Source: Limnobaculum eriocheiris
Lineage (GTDB): Bacteria; Pseudomonadota; Gammaproteobacteria; Enterobacterales; Enterobacteriaceae
DNA length: 64,000 bases
Assembly: GCF_021010575.1 (NCBI RefSeq)
Contig: NZ_JAJNAG010000001.1
Coordinates: forward strand, 181,903-245,902
Direction of reading: 5' to 3'
The position numbers were made by a program, and so were the translations under genes. The notes beneath the pieces are model-generated. The model ran no database searches. It was not told the origin of the DNA and was given only the letters and a program-made list of their open reading frames with translations. This document shows positions 20,190 to 29,010 of this stretch, piece by piece. The first letter of the stretch is position 1. Each line of letters begins with the position of its first letter.

Positions 20190-20220
20190 TATCAGCCAGT
20201 CTATAGACTGGCTGATATTT
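20190..20220 (+). terminator. Terminator of yeeX
   Basis: A perfect 12-bp stem TATCAGCCAGTC/GACTGGCTGATA with loop TATA is followed by TTTCCTCTTTTC, immediately after the yeeX stop. Confidence 0.9.
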
Positions 20221-20524
20221 CCTCTTTTCAGGAAGCCTTTTGGCTTATCCTGAGTCGTAAATCAAAATATAAGATCCAAATACGCTTATGTATTGGCCGT
20301 CTGTTACATGCTATTCCAATGAATCAACGCTTATAACTTTTATAAAACTCATTTATCCCCAATAAAATTAGGCACCTTTGTTATTCATCCTGCTTGCTTA
20401 TCGATAAGTGGGTTTATTTCTGTATTTATTATCATTATCTTGTTTGAAATTTAATTTTGAATAGGTAAGGTTTGTTGGTGGTATTTCGGGATCTGGTCTT
20501 ATTAGTTTATTAGGGGGAGCCATT
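20221..20524. other. Gene-free stretch before the 35-codon ORF
   Basis: About 300 bp of AT-rich sequence. A small near-palindrome CTTATCGATAAG lies near 20397-20408. It must contain the promoter for the small gene at 20525, but no single promoter stands out. Confidence 0.5.
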
Positions 20525-20632
20525 ATGAGAGGAATAATTGGTTCTTTTGCACTTTTGGGTGGGACTTACCTTGGTAAGTATGAAATTAATGAGCTGGTTA
20601 AAGAGTACCACGACGCCTATACCAGTTATTAA
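20525..20632 (+). CDS. 35-residue small protein, putative membrane peptide
   Basis: ATG at 20525 to TAA at 20630-20632. An AGGGGGAG ribosome site lies about 6 nt upstream, unusually strong for a random ORF. The peptide starts MRGIIGSFALLGGTYLGKYE. The first 17 residues are hydrophobic and glycine-rich; the rest is polar and helical (NELVKEYHDAYTSY). It is followed 40 nt later by a strong terminator shared with ptsG on the other strand. No family is recognised. A small inner-membrane protein is inferred. Confidence 0.6.
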   Translation: MRGIIGSFALLGGTYLGKYEINELVKEYHDAYTSY

Positions 20633-20672
20633 ACATTTATATATCTGGCAGAACTGTCTGCTGCTTAATAAT

Positions 20673-20701
20673 AAAAGCCATCTTTATAAAAGATGGCTTT
20701 T
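20673..20701. terminator. Bidirectional terminator between small ORF and ptsG
   Basis: A perfect 13-bp stem AAAAGCCATCTTT/AAAGATGGCTTTT with loop ATA, with A/T ends giving a U-tract on either strand. It sits between the convergent 35-codon gene and ptsG. Confidence 0.92.
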
Positions 20702-20725
20702 AACGCTTAACACAGCAAAATACGA

Positions 20726-22186
20726 TCAGTTATTACGGATGTACTCATCCATATCACTTTTCAGGTTGTCAGATTTGGTTCCGAAGATAGCCTGAATACC
20801 AGAACCTGCAACGACTACACCGGCAGCGCCTAAACTCTTCAGCTTATCCTGATCTACCAGAGCAACATCGGCTACGCCAACACGTAGACGAGTAATACAA
20901 GCATCCAGATTAGTGATATTACCTTTACCACCGAAGGCGGTAACCAGCTCACGGGCCATATCGGAGCTGTTGCCGCTGGTTATTTCTGCGGCGGAATCCT
21001 CTTCACGACCTGGTGTTTTCAGGTTTAGCTTGATAATAGCGAAGCGGAATATCACATAGTATAACAGGGCATATAGTGGGCCAAGGATAAAGAACATCCA
21101 GCCTTTGGTGGACAGATGATAGAACAGGGTAAAGTCGATAGCCCCGTGAGAGAACGTCATACCGTGTTTAACACCCAACAGGATGGTAATCACATAAGCT
21201 AAACCTGCCAGGATCGCATGGATAACATACAGAACCGGAGCAACAAACAGGAAAGCAAATTCAATTGGTTCAGTAATACCTGTCAGGAATGAAGTCAACG
21301 CGGCAGAGACCATGATACCGCCCACTTTTGCGCGGTTTTCTGGTTTAGCTGTATGCCACATAGCAATTGCAGCAGCAGGTAAGCCCCACATTTTAAACAG
21401 GTAGCCACCAGCCATATTACCGGCAGTTTTATCACCCAGCAGGTAGCGTTGAATTTCACCGGTAATCCAGCGACCATTTTCAGCTTTACATGCAGCTTCG
21501 CTGGCAATAGTCGTTACAATTTTACTATCAATAACGCAAGCCTGACCTGCTTCATAGAAGAAAGGAACGTTCCAGATATGGTGTAAACCAAATGGAATTA
21601 AGGAGCGTTCAACTACACCATAAATACCGAAAGCTAAAGCAGGGTTTTGGTAAGCAGCCCATTGCGAGAATGAACTAATGGCGTTTCCAATTGGAGGCCA
21701 AATAAAGGAAAGAACAATACCCAGAGCAATACAGATAAAACCAGTAATAATAGGAACAAAACGCTTACCGGCAAAGAAGCCTAAATAGTCAGGCAACTGG
21801 ATGCGGTAGAAACGATTAAACAGATAACCCGCCAGACCACCAACTAAAATGCCACCTAATACGCCGGTATCAATTTTAGCAACACCCAGTACTTCGGCCA
21901 TTACGTTTAGCGTTGCGGCCATAACGCCATAACCAACGATAGACGCCAGACCAGCAACACCGTCGTTATTGGTAAAGCCAAGTGCGACACCAACAGCAAA
22001 TAACAGAGGCATTTGTTCAAATATTGAACCACCAGCCTGTTGCATAACTTTGGAAACAATTGTTGGTAACCAGCTAAAGTCAGCGGCACCTACACCGAGT
22101 AAAATACCGGCAATAGGTAACACTGATACTGGTAACATCAGTGCTTTACCGACTTTTTGCAAATTTGCAAAGAGATTTTTAAACAT
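20726..22186 (-). CDS. ptsG: PTS glucose-specific EIIBC component
   Basis: A 486-residue glucose permease (E. coli 477). The EIIC membrane domain spans roughly residues 1-390, with the conserved [16 protein letters not shown] loop. The cytoplasmic EIIB domain follows a short linker and has the phosphorylated cysteine in [11 protein letters not shown]. It takes up and phosphorylates glucose using EIIA-Glc. A ribosome site TGGAGCAC precedes the ATG. In E. coli it sits by holB/ycfH, so its position beside yeeX and gnd is a rearrangement. Confidence 0.96.
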   Translation of the reverse strand: MFKNLFANLQKVGKALMLPVSVLPIAGILLGVGAADFSWLPTIVSKVMQQAGGSIFEQMPLLFAVGVALGFTNNDGVAGLASIVGYGVMAATLNVMAEVLGVAKIDTGVLGGILVGGLAGYLFNRFYRIQLPDYLGFFAGKRFVPIITGFICIALGIVLSFIWPPIGNAISSFSQWAAYQNPALAFGIYGVVERSLIPFGLHHIWNVPFFYEAGQACVIDSKIVTTIASEAACKAENGRWITGEIQRYLLGDKTAGNMAGGYLFKMWGLPAAAIAMWHTAKPENRAKVGGIMVSAALTSFLTGITEPIEFAFLFVAPVLYVIHAILAGLAYVITILLGVKHGMTFSHGAIDFTLFYHLSTKGWMFFILGPLYALLYYVIFRFAIIKLNLKTPGREEDSAAEITSGNSSDMARELVTAFGGKGNITNLDACITRLRVGVADVALVDQDKLKSLGAAGVVVAGSGIQAIFGTKSDNLKSDMDEYIRNN

Positions 22187-22207
22187 GGAAAGTGCTCCAG
22201 GATAACG
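22187..22207 (-). promoter_or_regulatory. Candidate SgrS pairing site at ptsG ribosome site
   Basis: Reading toward ptsG, the bases before the ATG contain GGAGCACT. The same octamer lies at the ribosome site of E. coli ptsG, where the sugar-phosphate stress RNA SgrS pairs. Conservation suggests SgrS-type control. No sgrS gene is in this window. Confidence 0.45.
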
Positions 22208-23071
22208 TCTGATTTAGTCAGGACGGATTAAGAACAATGAGTCTGAATTTCAGGTCAGGGTATTTATTTTATAGCGTAAAATAAATACTCAGAACATAAG
22301 GTGATAGTTGTCACAATTTCTTAAAATTGTGTAAATGCCGAACATAACCCGGTGATTATAAGTCATTTGACTATTTCCCTAACACTATAAAATCTATATA
22401 AAAATGAGATTCATGTGTCATGGGGAATGTATGAATAAGTATAGCTGCTGTAAATTTGTTTGTTAAAAAAAGTAGGGTAGAAATGATTTTTATCAGCTAA
22501 AAACTCAACGGATAAAACCCACCATAACCAAGAGTTGCTAGTGGGCTGATTTTATTGTGAAAAAAAAGATAATTTTATATGTATAAAAAAACAGTATTGA
22601 CAAGCTCTGATAAAGGGTTAGATTGGTCTATAACGCAGGCGCAATCAACCTTTTGGGTGATTTTGTAACGCTGGCGTGTTGTCTAAAAAACGCGATAAGG
22701 GCCTCGTAGTTAACGCATGTTAATGAGAAGAAGCCGCGATTGGGTATCAATTATGTCATTGCGGCAGAAGTCGGGTCACGGAGTTTAGAGTATCATCGCG
22801 TGCCGGGAACGAAAGGGCGCGTGACAGTTTCAAACTGATGATGAATTGAGAACCTGTTGCGTATAGGTGGTGTACTGAAGTTAGTTTAACCCAACAAAGC
22901 AAACTAACTTAATGGTTTAAATGTGCAGAAAATTATAGTGTTTCGGTCAATAAATCGGAGGGATTTTTAGCTATAAATACTTAATTTTTCTCTTATGTAA
23001 AACGTGTACATCTGGTTTTTAGTAGTAACGATCTGTTGAAGTATTAATGTTTAACTCACAATTTGTTTTAC
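22208..23071. other. Long gene-free, partly structured region between ptsG and EamA permease
   Basis: No ORF of note on either strand. About 22380-22590 is very AT-rich, whereas about 22620-22860 is GC-richer with many short inverted repeats. A sigma-70-like TTGACA (22597-22602) stands 17 nt before a TAGATT-like -10. AAGTTAGTTT (22878-22887) and AAACTAACTT (22901-22910) form a perfect 10-bp inverted repeat. The ptsG promoter must lie at the left. The rest could encode one or more regulatory RNAs ending at the hairpin at 23075-23106. Confidence 0.45.
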
Positions 23072-23074
23072 CCT

Positions 23075-23106
23075 AAAGCCCTGGCTAACACTGGTCAGGG
23101 CTTTTT
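23075..23106 (+). terminator. Orphan rho-independent terminator
   Basis: A 9-bp stem (AAAGCCCTG/CAGGGCTTT) is followed by a T5 run on the + strand. No protein gene ends upstream of it on this strand, so it implies an unannotated transcript. Confidence 0.8.
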
Positions 23107-23248
23107 CATATCAATAACTCTATATTTTTAATAGCACCATGGTATTAGTTATCGATAAGCAATATGTATAATAATTTATTGATATCTGCATCCTTATTTG
23201 ATTGACATCGTTCACGGGCCAGTGAACAGGTTATTTTTATTATTTAAA

Positions 23249-24163
23249 ATGGCATGGTGGTTTATGGCCTATTTGATACTAACGCTGGCAGCCATTTTTT
23301 GGGGCGGGAACTATGTTGTTGGTCATTTTCTGGTGGAAAGTGCCGACCCAATCATTCTTTCTGAAGCGCGCTGGGCCATTACGGCGATATTGCTGATGAG
23401 TCTTTATTGGCATCAAATAAAAGTAAACCGTATAAAAATAAAACACTCCTTTTGGGTCATCCTGTTTTTGGCCATTTTTGGACAAGTGTTGTTTCCTTTA
23501 ACCCTCTATATAGGTTTGCAGTATACCTCCTCGTTGAATGCGGCTATTTATATGTCCGCCACACCATGTATGGTATTACTCATTAATAAACTGATTTTCA
23601 AAGATAATATCACGCGAAATAATGTGATTGGCGTGTTGTTGAGCCTGATGGGAGTTATCTATCTTATTTTAGAAGGCAAGGTGACTAATATAGAGGCTTT
23701 CCAGGCGATGAACGGGGGCGATCTATGGACCATGGGTTCGGCGCTAAGTTGGGCGTTTTATTGTTCATTCTTGAGATTAAAAGATAAGACTATTCCGGGA
23801 AATGCTTTTGTTGCGGTTAGCTCTTCTATTGGGGCGGTGATACTTATTCCTGTGATTATTATTTACATGATGAATGCTAGCGTTGCGTTTAATTTTAATG
23901 GCTACTTCAATATACGTTTTATTTTAGGGTTGATGTATCTGGTTATCTTTCCATCATGGTTGGCTTATGTTTTCTGGAACAGGGGAATACAGGAAATTGG
24001 TGCAACCAGAGGTGAAGTCTATACTCATATCATCCCGCTATCTGGCGGGCTATTAGCAATAATCTTTCAGAATGTTCAGTTGGAGTGGTTTCATGTTATT
24101 AGTGCACTGTTTATTGCCACTGGCATCTATCTGTGCTCTAAACAGGCCAGGCATGGTAGATAA
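23249..24163 (+). CDS. EamA/DMT-family transporter
   Basis: A 304-residue protein with about ten membrane helices in two EamA repeats (AIFWGGNYVVGHFL near the N-terminus, and a second repeat beginning near GDLWTMGSALSWAFYCSFL). The ATG at 23249 gives a normal family length; another ATG at 23264 is possible. No ribosome site is convincing for either. Drug/metabolite transporters of this family export amino acids or other metabolites, and the substrate is unknown. It stands alone without an operon partner. Confidence 0.8.
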   Translation: MAWWFMAYLILTLAAIFWGGNYVVGHFLVESADPIILSEARWAITAILLMSLYWHQIKVNRIKIKHSFWVILFLAIFGQVLFPLTLYIGLQYTSSLNAAIYMSATPCMVLLINKLIFKDNITRNNVIGVLLSLMGVIYLILEGKVTNIEAFQAMNGGDLWTMGSALSWAFYCSFLRLKDKTIPGNAFVAVSSSIGAVILIPVIIIYMMNASVAFNFNGYFNIRFILGLMYLVIFPSWLAYVFWNRGIQEIGATRGEVYTHIIPLSGGLLAIIFQNVQLEWFHVISALFIATGIYLCSKQARHGR

Positions 24164-24533
24164 TCGTTGATGTAGCGCAGTGACTATCCCGCAATCCGGA
24201 CCGACAGGCGTTGAAAATTCCTTATAACTCACAGCCGTTAAGAATCAATCAACCGATTCTGCTGGTAAATTCAGCATTAACTACGGAGCGAGTGACATTT
24301 AAAACGCGTTAATACCAGACTAAAACCAAAGTTATGCCGGGGCAGGCAAATAATATCGCTATTTTGAATGTTACCTATGAGTAAAGGCAGAGGTTTAATC
24401 GGTATATAAAGGATAATATTTTATCTGCGAAATGGATTATTTAATTGGCAGGAAAGTACAGAAAATAGCTACATCACAACGATAATGATGTCCTTTATGT
24501 GTACATTTCAGGATGGGGCAATGATTAAAAAGC
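24164..24533. other. Gene-free stretch, EamA to tRNA-Asn
   Basis: About 370 bp without a supportable gene on either strand. I see no repeat, RNA or hairpin beyond the left border of the tRNA-Asn repeat unit near 24526. Confidence 0.6.
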
Positions 24534-24560
24534 AAAAGGCCCGCTAAATAGCAGGCCTTT
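24534..24560 (-). terminator. Terminator of first tRNA-Asn
   Basis: AAAAGGCCCGCT/AGCAGGCCTTT with loop AAAT forms an 11-bp stem (one G-T pair). On the minus strand it ends in TTTT, just downstream of the tRNA. Confidence 0.85.
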
Positions 24561-24567
24561 CTAAATA

Positions 24568-24643
24568 TGGCTCCTCTGACTGGACTTGAACCAGTGACAT
24601 ACGGATTAACAGTCCGCCGTTCTACCGACTGAACTACAGAGGA
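24568..24643 (-). tRNA. tRNA-Asn(GTT), copy 1
   Basis: The minus strand gives a 76-nt cloverleaf beginning TCCTCTGTAGTTCAGTCGG, with anticodon loop CTGTTAA (anticodon GTT), a TTCAAGTC T-loop and an encoded 3' CCA. It is nearly the same as E. coli tRNA-Asn. Confidence 0.98.
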
Positions 24644-24661
24644 ATCGTGTGAACAGGGCGC

Positions 24662-24690
24662 ATGATATCTGCCATTGCTAATACTGTCAA
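24662..24690 (-). promoter_or_regulatory. Promoter of first tRNA-Asn
   Basis: On the minus strand TTGACA (24690-24685) and TATCAT (24667-24662) are 17 bases apart. They are followed by a GC-rich discriminator, GCGCCC, typical of stringently controlled stable RNA promoters. Confidence 0.85.
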
Positions 24691-25026
24691 CCGCTCAACA
24701 TGGGAAAATGGTGTGTTTGCTTATACTTCAAGCAAAATGTCCTATAGTTGCTTCTGTTTTAGTCAGTTAGTTTAACTATTGCTCATAAAGTTAAGGCTAA
24801 CAGAATAACTTTTTTCTGTCTGAAACCGGGATTAATCAATTTTGATAATGATTTTTAGGTAAATTTTATAATTAGCATAGTCTTAGTCAGAAATAATATA
24901 GAATTAGACTATCTTTGGTTAAAGATATTGTTGTTCGCGGATAATGTTGGTTATTGTGTCGGTTGACAGAGAGGTCTTTATCATTCGTGAATGCGCTGAA
25001 TCAAATAAACGGTAAGTGGTGAATAT
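24691..25026. other. Gene-free stretch upstream of the GGDEF-EAL gene
   Basis: About 335 AT-rich bases that must carry the promoter of the EAL protein gene. Nothing further is recognised. Confidence 0.5.
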
Positions 25027-27582
25027 GTGCGATTATTAAACTCAATCTCTTTAAAACTGATTGTGACATCGCTTTTTGTCTTTATATTAACCGTTATGTT
25101 TGGTTTAGCCGTTTTATTACAATATCGCAGTGAAAACCGTATTTTTGATAGTCTGAGCGATAAGCTGATTTCTGCTCACATTGAGTATGTTCATACTAAT
25201 TTGTTCAATTTTCTAAAAGTTCCAATACAGGCCAATGCATCAATTGAGATGACAATGCAAGAGCTGCTATCCGGAGGGATGGTCAATCTGGATGAGTTTG
25301 AGTCACCGCTAATGTCAGCCATGAAGCGGGTGTTTCCTTATTTCCCCCAATTGAGTCTGGTGGCATTTGGTGCAGTAAATGGTGACTATATTGGCGTTAG
25401 CCGTGAAACTATCACCGATACCTACACGTTAATTTTAAAAGATAAACGAACCCGGGGTGCCCTGAATTTCTACTCGGGTATGGGCACTCAAAATCCAGTG
25501 ATTAAAACCAGCGAAGAATACGACCCCCGCACTCGCCCCTGGTTTCGTGAGGTGAATGCCAGTCGAAAGCCATCCTGGACCAGAGCATACTGGGATATGG
25601 ATGCGATAAGAGGCGTTAGTATTTCATACAGTAGCCCTGTATATAATATGGATAACCGCTATGTTGGCGTGATATCCAGCGATATTAAACTAAACCGGTT
25701 TAACCGTTATTTGCAGCAGATACCCAATCTGGGCAATGGCGTCATTTTTATTGTTAACGATAACAATGAAATTATTTCTCACTCAACAATAGAAAAACCG
25801 GTTACCAGACCCGAGAGTGACCTGCCAGAGCAAGATCGCGCCCATCTGCTAACGCCGGAAAATAGTGAAAGTGCAATTATTCGTACTATTGCACCTTACT
25901 TATCACATTCTGAATATAATAAGATGACTTTAAATATCGACCATGGAACTTACTATGGGCGGATCGTCTCTTTCGGTAAAGAATTAGGATTACATAACTG
26001 GCGTATCGTCGTAGCCATACCCCAAACAGATTTTGTTGGCCAACTTAATGATGAAAGAAGAATTACCTTCAGTATGATTTTTATTATTTTTTTACTGGGG
26101 GTCACTTTAGCCTGGATTATTCTCTCCAGAGTCACGACGCCGATTCAATATGTAGCCACTCAGGCCCGCCCGCTGGCCAGACAAAAATGGTCTCCGGCTC
26201 ATCAGTCTCGTTTCGAATTAAAAGAAATTAAACAGCTGAATGATGCCTTTAATGAAATGTCATCAACACTGTCGGCGGCGTTCTCTCGTCTGGAGCATCA
26301 GGTCTACTATGATTCTGTAACGGGTTTATTGAGTAAAGAAGGATTGCAGAAACAGCTTCAGACACTGAGTTCTCAGAACAATATCACCATCTGGGAAGGT
26401 TTAATCTTACTCAGTCTGGACAATATTAATCTGGTGAATAATAGTCTCGGTTATCAGAAGGGGGAGGCTTTACTGTGTGAGTTTGTTAAACAACTACAGG
26501 AAATTATTCCTCCCTATACATTATTGGCAAGGGTTAACGACGTTGAGTTTGCTGTTTGTTACCCTAAAAATGATGGCGTAGAGATAGATGAGGAAGAGAT
26601 TAACCGCTATGTACATATTTATGCCAACTCCCGGGGCTGTGGGAGTGAACATCCATTATTTGCGGGAAATGTTGGTTTAGTTAAATATGAATTCGATGAC
26701 CAAACGTTAGCAATTAATTTAAGGCATGCTTCCGTTGCTTTGGTCACAGCCAGAAAAAAAGGGGCCGGTGCGTATGAAATTTATCGCCCTGAGATGATGA
26801 GTCGGGCGGTTGAGAATACTCAAATGCTGAGAGAGCTTAACCAGGCTGAGTTAAATCAGGAACTACGGGTTTATTTTCAGCCAATTATCGATTTGCATAA
26901 CGCGGAGGTGATCGGTGCTGAGGCACTGATTCGCTGGCATAGCAAAGCGTATGGCGTGGTCCCTCCTTATGTCTTTATTCCGTTGGCAGAAGATTCAGGT
27001 TTAATTTTATCTATTGGGCGGTGGGTGTTAAGAGAGTCTTGTCGCCAACTGGCCTTAAAAATAGCATCCGGGTGGCCGAATGATTTTAATATTCATATTA
27101 ATGTCTCGGCTCGCCAACTGTATCAGGCCGATTTCTATGATGTGATTATTGCCACCTTGAATGAGTTCCGGCTATCGGCATGCAATCTGACTATTGAGTT
27201 AACGGAGTCTGTTTTACTTGAAAAGGGAACCTTTATTAGTGAACAGCTGGGGCGAATACGTGCCTTAGGTATTTCGGTTGCTATTGATGATTTTGGTTCG
27301 GGATTTTCCAGCCTTTCCTATTTGCATTGTTTACAGTTTGATTGCCTGAAGATAGACAGGGATTTCGTTAGCGGTATTTTGAAAAGCGCCCGAAATGAAG
27401 CCATTATTTCATCGGTAATTCGTCTGGCGAAGGGATTAGGCGTTCCGCTTATTGCTGAAGGAATTGAAACGAAGGAAGTGGCTGACAGGCTATATGAGCT
27501 GGGTTGTCCGCGAGGGCAGGGATACTATTTTGGTCGACCGATTCCGCTGGATGAATGGCAGGCGCCGGGGATAGTGAAGTAA
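25027..27582 (+). CDS. Membrane-bound c-di-GMP phosphodiesterase (degenerate GGDEF plus EAL)
   Basis: An 851-residue protein with a GTG start (the overlapping ATG at 25025 runs into a stop). Order: membrane helix 9-32, a periplasmic Cache-like sensor to about 340, a second helix 347-367, a HAMP-like linker, a GGDEF domain from about 428, and an EAL domain from about 615. The GGDEF signature is replaced by NDVEF near residue 503, so the cyclase is probably dead. The EAL domain keeps GAEALIRWH, NVSARQL, ELTES, IDDFGSGFSSLSYL and AEGIE, so it should hydrolyse c-di-GMP. It lies alone between two tRNA-Asn genes. Confidence 0.92.
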   Translation: MRLLNSISLKLIVTSLFVFILTVMFGLAVLLQYRSENRIFDSLSDKLISAHIEYVHTNLFNFLKVPIQANASIEMTMQELLSGGMVNLDEFESPLMSAMKRVFPYFPQLSLVAFGAVNGDYIGVSRETITDTYTLILKDKRTRGALNFYSGMGTQNPVIKTSEEYDPRTRPWFREVNASRKPSWTRAYWDMDAIRGVSISYSSPVYNMDNRYVGVISSDIKLNRFNRYLQQIPNLGNGVIFIVNDNNEIISHSTIEKPVTRPESDLPEQDRAHLLTPENSESAIIRTIAPYLSHSEYNKMTLNIDHGTYYGRIVSFGKELGLHNWRIVVAIPQTDFVGQLNDERRITFSMIFIIFLLGVTLAWIILSRVTTPIQYVATQARPLARQKWSPAHQSRFELKEIKQLNDAFNEMSSTLSAAFSRLEHQVYYDSVTGLLSKEGLQKQLQTLSSQNNITIWEGLILLSLDNINLVNNSLGYQKGEALLCEFVKQLQEIIPPYTLLARVNDVEFAVCYPKNDGVEIDEEEINRYVHIYANSRGCGSEHPLFAGNVGLVKYEFDDQTLAINLRHASVALVTARKKGAGAYEIYRPEMMSRAVENTQMLRELNQAELNQELRVYFQPIIDLHNAEVIGAEALIRWHSKAYGVVPPYVFIPLAEDSGLILSIGRWVLRESCRQLALKIASGWPNDFNIHINVSARQLYQADFYDVIIATLNEFRLSACNLTIELTESVLLEKGTFISEQLGRIRALGISVAIDDFGSGFSSLSYLHCLQFDCLKIDRDFVSGILKSARNEAIISSVIRLAKGLGVPLIAEGIETKEVADRLYELGCPRGQGYYFGRPIPLDEWQAPGIVK

Positions 27583-27601
27583 AGAGATCAGACTAAAAAG
27601 T

Positions 27602-27628
27602 AAAAGGCCCGCTAAATAGCAGGCCTTT
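27602..27628 (-). terminator. Terminator of second tRNA-Asn
   Basis: The same 27-bp hairpin sequence as at 24534-24560, again directly downstream of the tRNA on the minus strand. Confidence 0.85.
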
Positions 27629-27635
27629 CTAAATA

Positions 27636-27711
27636 TGGCTCCTCTGACTGGACTTGAACCAGTGACATACGGATTAACAGTCCGCCGTTCTACCGACTGA
27701 ACTACAGAGGA
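27636..27711 (-). tRNA. tRNA-Asn(GTT), copy 2
   Basis: Identical in the 76-nt mature part to the copy at 24568-24643: same anticodon loop CTGTTAA and encoded CCA. The constant offset of 3068 bp holds from the terminator through the tRNA. Confidence 0.98.
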
Positions 27712-27729
27712 ATCGTTTGAACGGGGCGA

Positions 27730-27758
27730 ATCATATCCATCTCTATTCAGGCTGTCAA
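27730..27758 (-). promoter_or_regulatory. Promoter of second tRNA-Asn
   Basis: On the minus strand TTGACA (27758-27753), a 17-base spacer and TATGAT (27735-27730) precede the discriminator TCGCCCCG. Its spacer sequence differs from copy 1, so the promoters have diverged while the tRNA has not. Confidence 0.85.
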
Positions 27759-27845
27759 CGCTAAATTATCATCTTCAATTTGAGTGTTCATCAACTGAAC
27801 AAATTGACGCGATGTTAGACAAAAAAGCCTGAATAGTTACCCCGA

Positions 27846-28400
27846 TTATTTATCCGACAACGATTTTTTTAATGTGGCTTTTGCTGCAAAATCCCAGTTG
27901 CCTTTATATACCAGGTCATCAATAACCCAATTATCATTTTGCTTAATCATTTTTATTTCATCAGTCCAGTGAAGAATATCTTTGCCTTGTTCTGTACGGG
28001 TAAAGTTAGCCTGTAGGGTTACGTTGTCAGCGCTGGGCAATACTGGAATTGAAGGTATATCAACGGCGGTCGGTCCTTCAAACAGACTGGAGAACAGGTC
28101 GCCATCAGCATGTGATGGTTTCTCGTCAGGGTGCTGTTTTATCTCTTCAAGCTGACGTTTTTTGGCACTTTCAAGTGACTGGTAGAGCTCTGTACTTATA
28201 TAAGGTTTATAGGCAGCAAGTTGAGTGTCAGTGGGAAGACCAGCACTGCCATTAAGAAAATACTGGCTATAAAATTTCTGTGCTGTCATTGCCGGATCGT
28301 TAGAACCGTAATGATGGCTGACGGTTGTTTCTGTTACCACACATCCGCTTAACGCAAAAGTGACTAATAAACTACATATTATTGATAACCAATACTTCAT
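27846..28400 (-). CDS. YbjP-like DUF3828 lipoprotein
   Basis: A 184-residue lipoprotein: signal residues 1-20 with lipobox LSGC, then a soluble domain. The C-terminal part (WTDEIKMIKQNDNWVIDDL followed by a Y-x-G block) resembles E. coli YbjP, whose equivalent reads DEVLMIQEGQCWVIDDV. The gene lies in the same general ybj neighbourhood as E. coli ybjP (near amiD and ybjT), which supports the assignment. A GAGGGG ribosome site precedes the ATG. Function is unknown; a 20-residue insertion (SHADGDLFSSLFEG region) is unlike YbjP. Confidence 0.75.
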   Translation of the reverse strand: MKYWLSIICSLLVTFALSGCVVTETTVSHHYGSNDPAMTAQKFYSQYFLNGSAGLPTDTQLAAYKPYISTELYQSLESAKKRQLEEIKQHPDEKPSHADGDLFSSLFEGPTAVDIPSIPVLPSADNVTLQANFTRTEQGKDILHWTDEIKMIKQNDNWVIDDLVYKGNWDFAAKATLKKSLSDK

Positions 28401-28779
28401 TTATACCCCTCACGCAATGGTTGTTTATGTAATCTGGTCGGAAGATGTCTGTGTTGATGGTTTCAATAATAAGTATAGAAGAGCTTTTTGGCCAGGTATA
28501 AGCGATAGTCAGGCAGGTTGTGATATCTGTATTGAACTAAGGAAATGTGGCCAGTCGGGAGGGGGGCTTACTCATAGTGATAATAAATGAAGGAAAATAC
28601 AATAGTATGGGACTGTAATATAAAGGATTGTTTCTTCGAAATGCGCCTGATGATGCATTGTATAGGTATGGCAAATATAAACTTATTTTACCGGAGGATA
28701 CAGCAGAGATTGAATCAAATTCATAAATTATCGCTATATCGTAACAGTGATTCCGCCAAATAATCGGAATGGTTATTTC
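28401..28779. other. Decayed segment with reading-frame remnants
   Basis: No intact gene. In one frame, 28619-28726 encodes a protein-like tail (LRNAPDDALYRYGKYKL, then LPEDTAEIESNS and a stop), directly after an in-frame TAA. A 58-codon ORF (28587-28763) overlaps it in another frame but has a less protein-like composition. This looks like the 3' remnant of a lost gene of unknown family. Confidence 0.45.
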
Positions 28780-29010
28780 ATGATCAAAATTAAGTGTGGG
28801 AGAATTTTATTTTTAACGATGATATATTATTTTATATTATATGTCATATTCAGATGGTTTTTTATTATTGCTAAATGTGTAACTTCAAATAAAAGTGGTT
28901 ACATAGTATTCTCACATATATTTTTGTATGTGGTATTTTACATGCTAGTTATACTGTTGCTAATATGTAGCAACGAGTTTAATAAAAGACATATTCAGAC
29001 AGCCAATTAG
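28780..29010 (+). CDS. Possible small membrane protein
   Basis: 76 residues from the ATG at 28780 (a GTG at 28747 is also in frame). Two long hydrophobic stretches, ILFLTMIYYFILYVIF and IFLYVVFYMLVILLLI, are separated by a short polar loop, giving a two-helix membrane hairpin. No family is recognised and the ribosome site is weak. A perfect 10-bp hairpin follows the stop. It may be a real orphan or a chance AT-rich ORF. Confidence 0.35.
   Translation: MIKIKCGRILFLTMIYYFILYVIFRWFFIIAKCVTSNKSGYIVFSHIFLYVVFYMLVILLLICSNEFNKRHIQTAN

Larger units (their letters stand above)
27594..27732. repeat. Direct repeat unit carrying tRNA-Asn (pair with 24526-24664)
   Basis: About 139 bp, from TAAAAAG through the terminator and tRNA to shortly past the tRNA 5' end, match the unit at 24526-24664 with a few changes outside the tRNA. 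The two units are in direct orientation and flank the GGDEF-EAL gene. Confidence 0.85.

Noticed and set aside
24526-27732. Integrated genomic island with att sites
   Set aside because: Direct tRNA repeats exist but there is no integrase or mobility gene and only one cargo gene, so an island is not supported beyond the duplication.
28360-28590. 76-codon ORF beside the YbjP-like gene
   Set aside because: Begins inside the opposite-strand gene, shows no family and ends in decayed sequence.
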